From: Theodoxus fluviatilis
Taxonomy: Eukaryota; Mollusca; Gastropoda; Cycloneritida; Neritidae
DNA length: 18,736 nt
Assembly: GCA_034096865.1 (NCBI GenBank)
Contig: JAWQFJ010002864.1
Location: 32,501-51,236 of the forward strand
Reading direction: 5' to 3'
The notes under the pieces are model-generated. The model searched no databases. It had not been told where the DNA came from and saw only the letters and a program-made list of their open reading frames with translations. Positions within the stretch are counted from its first letter, which is position 1. The number at the start of each line of letters is the position of its first letter. Of this stretch, positions 1 to 8,700 are shown piece by piece. Position numbers and translations under genes: made by a program.

Positions 1-286
1 AATTTTCTCCATGGAAAAGCACGTCTCTAACAAGCTGGTCTTAATAAAGAAATAAACACCGGACGCATATTTATGATCTGTGCTCTGAGCAGCAGATGAT
101 CGAGCAGCTAGCATACAGGCCTATATTATAATTATACTAATGATAGCTGCGATGGCATTTTGAATCTCCCATTAGAAAAAGCGACTGGTGTCAATAGGTT
201 AGAAAGCTTTTCCTCGCATAACTCTGAACACTGTGTTGTTTCTACCTGGAATTAGAATCGACGCTTTCATTCACTCATAGCTGAAA
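1..286. other. upstream sequence without recognised feature
   Basis: No exon, repeat or RNA gene was recognised on either strand in this stretch. Confidence 0.4.
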
Positions 287-400
287 ATGAAGCGACGACG
301 GCACGGAGAAAACTGCGCTGCAATATCGTGTTCAAATGCCAGATACGGCTGTCGTGGAAAATCTTTTTTCCGCTTCCCCCGAGACGAGACAAGACCCAGC
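287..400 (+). pseudogene. THAP-type zinc-finger fragment
   Basis: An open frame starts at ATG 287 with MKRRRHGENCAAISCSNARY, then GCRGKSFFRFPRDETR. The spacing C-x4-C followed by SFFRFPRDE is that of the N-terminal half of a THAP (C2CH) DNA-binding domain, which usually begins C-A/S-x-x-x-C-x-N and continues ..FFrFPkd. The second half of the domain (the AVPTIF end and the C-x2-H pair) does not follow in frame; the frame continues with unrelated residues to a stop at 524-526. It may be a first exon, a relic gene, or part of a THAP-bearing mobile element. I see no good donor. Confidence 0.45.
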
Positions 401-459
401 CTTGCACGAGCAATGAGGATAGTTGATCTTCTGCTTAACAGCGTCAAGATGGATATAAA

Positions 460-708
460 TTATCGATGTGGTGTTTCATTTTTTCGCACTGATCTGAAGC
501 ACCGAGCTGTCACCTCCACCGTGTAATCCTCTTGCCCATAGATCTTAATTTCGTCTAAATAACATGAGTAATATTTATTCATACCCCTGTCTATCACAGT
601 CTGAGAAATCTTCTCACTGTCTGGCAAAAATGAGACACAAATGCTGTCCGGAATACAATGCAACGAGTTAAGTCTGCGTTCATTTGGAAGCCATTTTTGT
701 GCCCGCAT
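460..708 (-). pseudogene. possible fragment of a SWIM-type/transposon-like protein
   Basis: The - strand frame ends ...VEVTARCFRSVRKNETPHR then stop. C-x-RS-x(R/K)K-NE-PH reminds me of the segment before a SWIM zinc finger in multicopy THAP/SWIM/YqaJ-like proteins of marine invertebrates. The SWIM cysteines that should follow are absent, so it would be truncated. A possible acceptor (pyrimidine-rich run then CCAG, - strand, near 628) lies inside it. The match is from memory and weak. It overlaps the end of the opposite-strand THAP-like frame. Confidence 0.25.
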
Positions 709-799
709 CTGTTACCACGAGAGATACAGCAAGAAAGTGACGTGGCTGTGGAGTGGGTCGCCATTCCATGAATTGACTACTTGCATCGTAAAAAATCAT

Positions 800-1190
800 T
801 CTTTCTCCTTCTCCAACGTTCTCGAAATTATTCCTCCTGGCATAGATTCTATATAGGATCCATCCTCCTAAAAAATCTACTCGCAAATGACGTCACGTTA
901 TACTACGTCAAATGATGACGTCACAGATTTTGCAAAATGGAGTCTGTTGAATTGTTTTCATTGAAACACCAAAATGTAAAAAAGTCACTTTCTTTTAAAA
1001 CCTCGATTCTGAAAATTTGATAATATTGAATGGGACCTAACTTCCAGTCAGTGTGCAAAATCTCAAGGAAATCCGTCCAGTAGTTTTTGAGATATAGGCC
1101 GTGGAGACGGGACAGACAGACAGACAGACACACAGACAGATAAAGTCTGTAGGACCTCCAGTAAACCTGGAGGGATAACATTATCTCTGG
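800..1190 (+). repeat. dispersed repeat, copy A, with CRE palindromes and GACA tail
   Basis: This shares an ACGTCACGTTAT block and a CACCAAAA-GTAAAAA block with the segment at 13280-13400. It holds two TGACGTCA palindromes (889-896, 916-923) and one TACGTCA (904-910). It ends in a GACA-type microsatellite (about 1111-1141) after the phrase ATCCGTCCAGTAGTTTTTGA, a wording common in invertebrate MITE/SINE-like repeats. Boundaries are approximate. Confidence 0.5.
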
Positions 1191-1746
1191 CATAGAAAAA
1201 TAATATACATGTATATCACACTTTCATATATGTGATGACCATGGCAGGTAACAATGATCTTAATTGCCACAAGTCCTTGGTAGTGCTGTATTGTATTGTG
1301 TTGCTGGAGGTAAGTCATGCCTCAAGACTGGGGTCAGCTTACACTGGACATTGGTCAGACTTCATGAGACTTGTCCTTTGTTGTCCTAATCATTACGTCA
1401 GCTGTGCCTACTCTGCCTGGTTGTGATGTATCAGCTGCCATTTCTACAGCTGCAGATGGGATGTGTGGAAGATTATAAGGAGCAGGTGCCGAGTCTACTT
1501 GTAGAAGAACTTGTGTTGCTTTGGCTGCTCTTGCTCCCAATCATGCAATGCATGCACATGTGTTGTATACATGTATGTTTTAATCGTGTAACTGTGTGGC
1601 ATTTGCAATGTTTCCGTTCTGTCTTCATTCAGTCCCCAATGCATTTCCATGTACCTTCTGTCCTTTCTACATCTATACCATTTCTCTCCCTCCTGAAATG
1701 CAGGAAAATATGTTGGCCTTATGTAGTTCTCTGTTGGGTTAAAAAA

Positions 1747-1748
<2 letters not shown>
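1191..1748. other. no recognised feature
   Basis: Unique-looking sequence. The short open frames here resemble no family I know. Confidence 0.4.

Positions 1749-1802
<54 letters not shown>
1749..1802 (+). repeat. (GT)27 microsatellite
   Basis: An uninterrupted GT dinucleotide run of 54 bases, preceded by a run of A. Confidence 0.98.
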
Positions 1803-1803
<1 letters not shown>

Positions 1804-1996
1804 GCCCATTCTGCTAGCAAACTGTTCATGAATTACCAATTGAAAACTCTGAGGATGATATTGTTTTCACCAAAATTAGATTGCCCAGGATTTTGTAATC
1901 TTCTTTTTTGTTGTTGTTGTAGATATGTGGGATGAACTTATTGTATTTGGTCAATATGACCCTCCTACGCAGCTGCTGATTCCCACAACCAAGTTA

Positions 1997-2451
1997 CCGT
2001 ATTTTGTCAAATAGTCGCGCGAGGCGCGTGAATATTTGCCGAGAGGGCGCGTCTATTTGAGGCAACATCACCCACCGTGGCGTTTTCACTGAACACAGCT
2101 ATGCAGGAGGATGAGGAAACTTAATCACCAATCAAAGAGAGCATTATAAAAACTCTACGGGAGTGAAGATGATATTTTCCCGGCCGAAGATACTGATGAG
2201 TCCGACGTTGTGTTCGAGGGATTTTCCGAGACAAAATTGCAACTGGCGGAGGACGCTCTGGAAAACTAGCGCTCCATTGTGCTCACTGACAGCGATGACG
2301 GCACTGACGGTTCTCTGGAGACTTCTTATGATGACAAGGACAGCTCTGGCCATTCAAGCAAGTGTCAGTACTTTCATTTACCAGGCAGGAATGGAAGGAG
2401 AGATGGGGGGCGCGTTTATTAGGGGAGGCGCGACTATTAGACAAAATACGG
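1997..2451. mobile_element. 455-bp MITE, TA target duplication, Tc1/mariner (pogo/Tigger-like) type
   Basis: The left end starts CCGTATTTTGTCAAATAGTC and the reverse complement of the right end starts CCGTATTTTGTCTAATAGTC, one mismatch in the first 20 bases, followed by GCGC-rich sequence on both sides. TA flanks both ends (1995-1996 and 2452-2453), as expected for Tc1/mariner-type insertion. Inside, from 2165, an acidic frame reads EDDIFPAEDTDESDVVFEGF to a stop at 2267-2269, continues with LTDSDDGTDG, and reaches a second stop in the right terminus. This looks like a C-terminal remnant of a transposase-type protein, so an internal-deletion derivative is likely. No catalytic region remains. 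Confidence 0.75.
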
Positions 2452-2590
2452 TATTTGTCTTGATGTTTCCTCTAGGACCATCTGCACTGAAATGCACAAT
2501 TTCACGCAATGACTAATTCTTTGGCCCCTAACTATGGATATCCCCAATCAAATTTTTTTGGACAATATTTGTGGATTTTTCCTTGTTTAG

Positions 2591-2720
2591 GACGATACCA
2601 GACCCGGCCAGCCAGAAGCTGTACTGGCACAAGCCCCCGCTATCTGTGCTGGTTGTACGAAAACTGCATGATGAAAGCGTCACAACGCCTTTCAAGGAGC
2701 TTATTCTCTGGCTGGTTCAG
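2591..2720 (+). CDS. NADK: NADK exon a (N-terminal side of kinase domain)
   Basis: The acceptor is TTGTTTAG at 2590 after a T-rich run; the donor is CAG|GTATGT. The exon supplies one base that completes a codon from an upstream exon, then 43 codons: TIPDPASQKLYWHKPP followed by LSVLVVRKL and TTPFKELILWLVQ. This matches the human stretch with DPASQRL, KPPKSVLV and PFKEL. It ends in phase 0 on a CAG codon. No upstream exon was recognised in 1-2590; it may lie before the window. Confidence 0.93.
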
Positions 2721-5700
2721 GTATGTACACCAAGTGCATGTGTGTGCGTGTGTGCACCTGTGCTTGTGTTTGCATATGTGCACCTGTGCTTGTGTTTGCA
2801 TGTGTGCATATGTGCATGTATGAGATGTTTCTAATTGTTGTGGCATGTTATAGGTAAATATGTTGATTTTCTTTACATGTGTGAAATATAGTTTTTGTGT
2901 GTTGAAGGTGAGAAAGGTGATGTGTTACACGAGAGAAAGGTGATGGTATATGTGTTGCAGATGAGGAAGATGGTGGTGTGTGTGCATTACTGGTGAGGAA
3001 GATGGTGTGTTACAGGTGAGGAAGATGGTGGTGTTTGTGTGTTACAGGTGAGGAAGATGGTGGTGTGTGTGTTACAGGTGAGGAAGATGGTGTGTTACTG
3101 GTGAGGAAGATGGAGGTGTGTGTGCATTACAGGTGAGGAAGATGGTGGTGTTTGTGTGTTACAGGTGAGGAAGATGGTGATATGTTTGTGTGTTACAGGT
3201 AAGGAAGATGGTGATGTTTGTGTGTTACAGGTGAGGAAGATGGTGATATGTTTGTGTGTTACAGGTAAGGAAGATGGTGATGTTTGTGTGTTACAGGTGA
3301 GGAAGATGGTGGTGTTTGTGTTACAGGTGAGGAAGATGGTGGTGTTTGTGTGTTACAGGTGAGGAAGATGGTGGTGTTTGTGTTACAGGTGAGGAAGATG
3401 GTGGTGTTTGTGTTACAGGTGAGGAAGATGTTGGTGTGTGTGTTACAGGTGAGGAAGATGGTGGTGTTTGTGTGTTACAGGTGAGGAAGATGGTGGTGTT
3501 TGTGTGTTACAGGTGAGCAAGATGGTGGTGTTTGTGTTACAGGTGAGGAAGATGGTAGTGTTTGTGTTACAGGTGAGGAAGATGGTGGTGTGCGTGTTAC
3601 AGGTGAGGAAGATGGTGGTGTTTGTTATTTACAGGTGAGGAAGATGGAGGTGTGTGTGCATTACATGTGAGGAAGATGGTGGTGTTTGTATGTTACAGGT
3701 GAGGAAGATAGTGATGTGTGTGTTGCAGGTGATGAAGATGGTGGTGTTTGCGTTACAGGTGAGGAAGATGGTGGTGTTTGTGTTACAGGTGAGGAAGATG
3801 GTGGGGTTTGTGTGTTACATGTGAGAAGATGGTAGTGTTTGTGTTACAGGTGAGGAAGATGGTGGTGTGTGTGTGTTACAGGTGAGGAAGATGGTGGTGT
3901 GTGTGTGTTACAGGTGAGAAAGATGGTGGTGTTTGTGTGTTACAGGTGAGGAAGATGGTGGTGTTTGTGTTACAGGTGAGGAAGATGGTGGTGTTTGTGT
4001 GTTACAGGTGAGGAAGATGGAGGTGTGTGCATTACAGGTGAGGAAGATGGTGGTGTTTGTGAGTTACAGGTGAGGAAGATGGTGGTGTTTGTGTGTTACA
4101 GGTGAGGAAGATGGTGGTGTTTGTGTGTTACAGGTGAGGAAGATGGTGGTGTTTGTGTGTTACAGGTGAGGAAGATGGTAGTGTTTGTGTTACAGGTGAG
4201 GAAGATGGTGGTGTTTGTGTGTTACAGGTGAGGAAGATGGTGGTGTTTGTGTGTTACAGGTGAGGAAGATGGTGGTGTGTGTGTTACAGGTGAGGAAGAT
4301 GGTGATGTATGTGTGTTACAGGTGAGGAAGATGGTGGTGTGCGTGCATTACAGGTGAGGAAGATGGTGGTGTTTGTGTGCTACAGGTGAGGAAGATGGTG
4401 GTGTTTGTGTGCTACAGGTGAGGAAGATGGTGGTGTTTGTGTGTTACAGGTGAGGAAGATGGTGGTGTTTGTGTTACAGGTGAGGAAGATGGTGGTGTTT
4501 GTGTGTTACAGGTGAGGAAGATGGTGGTGTTTGTGCATTACAGGTAAGGAAGATGGTGGTGTGTGTGTGTTACAGGTGAGGAAGATGGTGGTGTTTGTGT
4601 GTTACAGGTGAGGAAGATGGTAGTGTTTGTGTTACAGGTGAGGAAGATGGTGGTGTGTGTGTGTTACAGGTGAGGAAGATGGTGGTGTTTGTGTGTTACA
4701 GGTGAGGAAGATGGTGGTGTTTGTGTTACAGGTGAGGAAGATGGTGATGTTTGTGTGTTACAGGTGAGGAAGATGGTGGTGTTTGTGTTACAGGTGAGGA
4801 AGTTGGTGGTGTTTGTGAGTTACAGGTGAGGAAGATGGTGGTGTTTGTGAGTTACAGGTGAGGAAGATGGTAGTGTTTGTGTGTTACAGGTGAGGAAGAT
4901 GGTGATGTTTGTGTGCTACAGGTGAGGAAGATGGTGGTGTTTGTGTTACAGGTGAGGAAGATGGTGATGTATGTGTGTTACAGGTGAGGAAGATGGTGGT
5001 GTTTGTGTGCTACAGGTGAGGAAGATGGTGGTGTTTGTGTTACAGGTGAGGAAGATGGTGGTGTTTGTGTGTTACAGGTGAGGAAGATGGTGGTGCTTGT
5101 GTGTTACAGGTGAGGAAGATGGTGATGTTTGTGTGTTACAGGTGAGGAAGATGGTGATGTTTGTGTGTTACAGGTGAGGAAGATGGTGATGTTTGTGTGC
5201 TACAGGTGAGGAAGATGGTGGTGTTTGTGTGCTACAGGTGAGGAAGATGGTAGTGTTTGTGTGTTACAGGTGAGGAAGATGGTGGTGTTTGTGTGTTACA
5301 GGTGAGGAAGATGGTGGTGTTTGTGTGCTACAGGTGAGGAAGATGGTGGTGTTTGTGTGCTACAGGTGAGGAAGATGGTAGTGTTTGTGTGTTACAGGTG
5401 AGGAAGATGGTGGTGTTTGTGTGTTACAGGTGAGGAAGATGGTGGTGTTTGTGGAGTCTGGTGTACTGGATGAGCACCTGCTGGTTACAGACGAGGAGTT
5501 CACACAGATCCAAAACAGACTTCAGTTCTTCACCCAGGGTATGTTAACCTGCAGCTGCCTTGTGGTGTAAGGCGTTATCAGTCTACTCCAGTGCCATTCA
5601 TTGGGAATGTTCAAGATTGCAAGGAATGTTTGTCAGTTAGCATTGTACGAATGGAATAATTGTTGTGACTCTTATATCAAACACTGCAAGGGTTTGGAGT

Positions 5701-8700
5701 AACAGACACTAACAATTGACATCACAGCATTTTGAATAAGCACATAATGCTTGAGAATTATTTATTTTGAAATCATTTACTTCTTCACCATGTTTTGATA
5801 CTTGGTAGAAGTTTGTGCAGAGAACCACTCACAGCTTGTTACTGAATAACATTATTTCTGTTGTAATGTTTGATGCAAGGTTGAACAGAATTTGTTCAGG
5901 TAGGCATTCATAATTAGTCAACATCTTTGTCATCATCATCATCATCATACTTGTTGTTATCTTTGCTGTTGTCATCATTGCTGCCACCATTAGCACCATT
6001 ATCATTGACTTCAGCAGTTTGAGAAACCTTGCTAAGTGATGTTGAATTGTTTTCCATTCCAGGAAAGGATGACTTGTCCAACAAAATTGACTTCATCATA
6101 TGCCTAGGAGGGGATGGCACACTGCTCTACGCCTCCTCCCTCTTCCAGGTCAGTCTGCTGTTCCCTGGCTTGTATTGGGTCTTCCTGATTCAGGTTCCCC
6201 CTGTGGGTTGGGGATAAGAATTGATCCACCGCATCTCCCTATGCCATTCATAAGGGGCGAATACATAGGGACATTGTGACTTCATTTGTGCCTACTCTAA
6301 TTTATAGTAATTCTTGTGCTTCATGGCCTTTCATAGCTTGCAAAGGCTGATAGGCCATAAAACATCATCCATCCATCCTGCATCTGGTATATTTTTTTCT
6401 GCTTCAGTGCCATCCATATCTGCAAATATTTGTTTGTTTGTTTGTTTGTTTACTAAATTAATGTCATAAACTTGTTATTTACTTGAAAATCTTTTGAGCA
6501 CCTGGAAATTCTCTTTAATGCTAAATGTAATTATTTGTTTACACTGAAATTTTAAAATTAGACTTCAAAATATCTTTGTCATGGAATACTCTACTGTTAT
6601 CTTCTAAAATAGGTTATTTCTTTTACATTCTTCATTAGAGAATTGCTTCCTCCCTTTCTACTTCTCTTGACTTTTGTTGTTCTGTTGGGTCAACCTCTTC
6701 TGGATTGCCTCTGAGCATTTTGGAAGAGTTGAATGAATAGGGAAATCGGGACTTGACATGGTCTAATTCTAACCAACTCGGAGAATTGATTGTAATCAGT
6801 GGCCTTACATAGCCTACAGAGGCTGATAGACTGTAAAACTCCCTCCCTCCTCCTCCCTCCTCCCCCCTCCTTCTTCCTCCTCCATCCTCCCTCCTTCTCC
6901 CTCCTCCTCCCTCCTCCCTCCCTCCTCCCTCCTCCTCCTCCCTCCTCCTCCCTCCCTCCTCCCTCCTCCCTCCCTCCTCCCCCTCCTTCTCCTCCTCCTC
7001 CTCCTTCTCCCTCCTCCTCCTCCTCCCTCCTCCCTCCCTCCTCTTCCTCCCTCCCACCCTCCTCCTCCCCCTCCTCTTCCTCCTCCATCCTCCCTCCTTC
7101 TCCCTCCTCCTCCCTCCCCCCCTTTTCCTCCTCCATCCCTCCTTCTCCCTCCTCCTCCTCCTCCCTCCTCCCTCCCTCCTCCCTCCTCCTCCCTCCCCCT
7201 CCTCCCCCTCCTCCCTCCTCCCTCCTCCCTCCTCCCCCTCCCTCATCCTCCCTCCTCCCTCCTCCTCCTCCCTCCTCCTCCCTCCTCCCTCCTCCCTCCT
7301 CCCTCCTCCTTCCTTCTCCGTGGCTTGCTTTTCTGGTCTTCCTTCTCTTGCTCGGTCCTGCCCTTGCTGTTGTCTCTTCTTCTTCTTCCCACCTCCAACT
7401 TGCCTCTCTCCTGTTTCTCTTCTCTCTGCCATCCTCCTTGTTCCCCTGCGTTGGTTACTCCTGCTCCTCAAACTGCTCTGACTCCTCTAATTCACATCTT
7501 CCTCCTGCTCTGTCCTCCTTGTCTTTCCTGCTTTAGCTTGTGTTTATGTCCCTCCTCTGTCATCCCTTCCTTATCTTGTCTGATGTCTCCTCCTTTCTTT
7601 GCCTTCCTTCCATAGATCCTTCCTCCATCTCCTCCACCTCCTGCTTTTTGACTCTCATGCGAAGCAAAAGTGAGTCTATGTACTAACTCTTTTCGTCCGT
7701 CCGGGCGTCTGTAAAAAACTTTAACGTTGGATTTTTCTCAGAGACTATTAAGTCTATCAACACCCAATTTGGCATGATGGTGTAGGATGACAAGGCGTAC
7801 AAAAACATACATAGTGACTTGAACTTGCTTCAAGGTCAAGGTCGCAGGGCCGTAAATGTTGTCTAAAAAACAGCCATTTTTCACTTTTTCCCAATTTTCT
7901 CTGAAGTTTTTGAGATTGAATACCTGACCTATGGTATATAGAGCAAAGTAATCCCTATCTTTTGATACCAGTTTGATTGACCTTGCTTCAAGGTGAAGGT
8001 CACAGGAGGTCTTTAAAGTTGAATTGTATACATATTTTGAAGTGACCTTGACCCTGAACTATGGAAGATAACTCTTCCAAACTTCATAAGATTGTAGTAC
8101 ACATGTTATACTTTCATACTAGGTCACCAGTGTCGTCCGTCTGGGCGTCCTGGCGGCCGGGTGTCCTGTCGTCCGTAAAAAACTTTAACGTTGGATTTTT
8201 CTCGGAGACTATTAAGTCTATCAACACCCAATTCGGTATGATGGTATATGATGACAAGGCGTACAAAAATATACATAGTAACTTGACCTTGCTTCAAGGT
8301 CAAGGTCGCAGGGGCCGTAAATGTAAAAAAACAGCCATTTTTCACATTTTCCCAACTTTCTCTGAAGCTTTTGTGATTGGATACCTGACCTATATATGGT
8401 ATATAGGGCAAAGTAATCTCTCTCTTTTGATACCTGTTTGATTGACCTTGCTTCAAGGTCAAGGTCACAGGAGCTCTTTAAAGTTGGATTGTATACATAT
8501 TTTGAAGTGACTTTGACCCTGAACTATGGAAGATAACTCTTCCAAACTTCATAACATTGTAGTACACATGTTATACTTTCATTATGAGACACATTTGGTC
8601 ACATCATCAAGGTCAAGGTCACTTTGACCCTTATGAAATGTGACCAAAATGGGGTAGTGAACCACTAAAAGTGACCAATCTCATGGTAGAAAGTGCCAAT

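Noticed and set aside
1423..1935. 170-codon + frame
   Set aside because: It runs through the GT microsatellite and has no recognised domain; an NADK upstream exon was sought here and not found.
3120..3484. VRKMVVFVLQ-type frames inside the array as a separate gene
   Set aside because: They are copies of the exon b start; unit length changes break the frame. Only the last copy has a downstream coding match.
6635..7536. Glu/Gly/Arg-rich (-) and Pro/Ser-rich (+) frames
   Set aside because: Artefact of the CCT tract.
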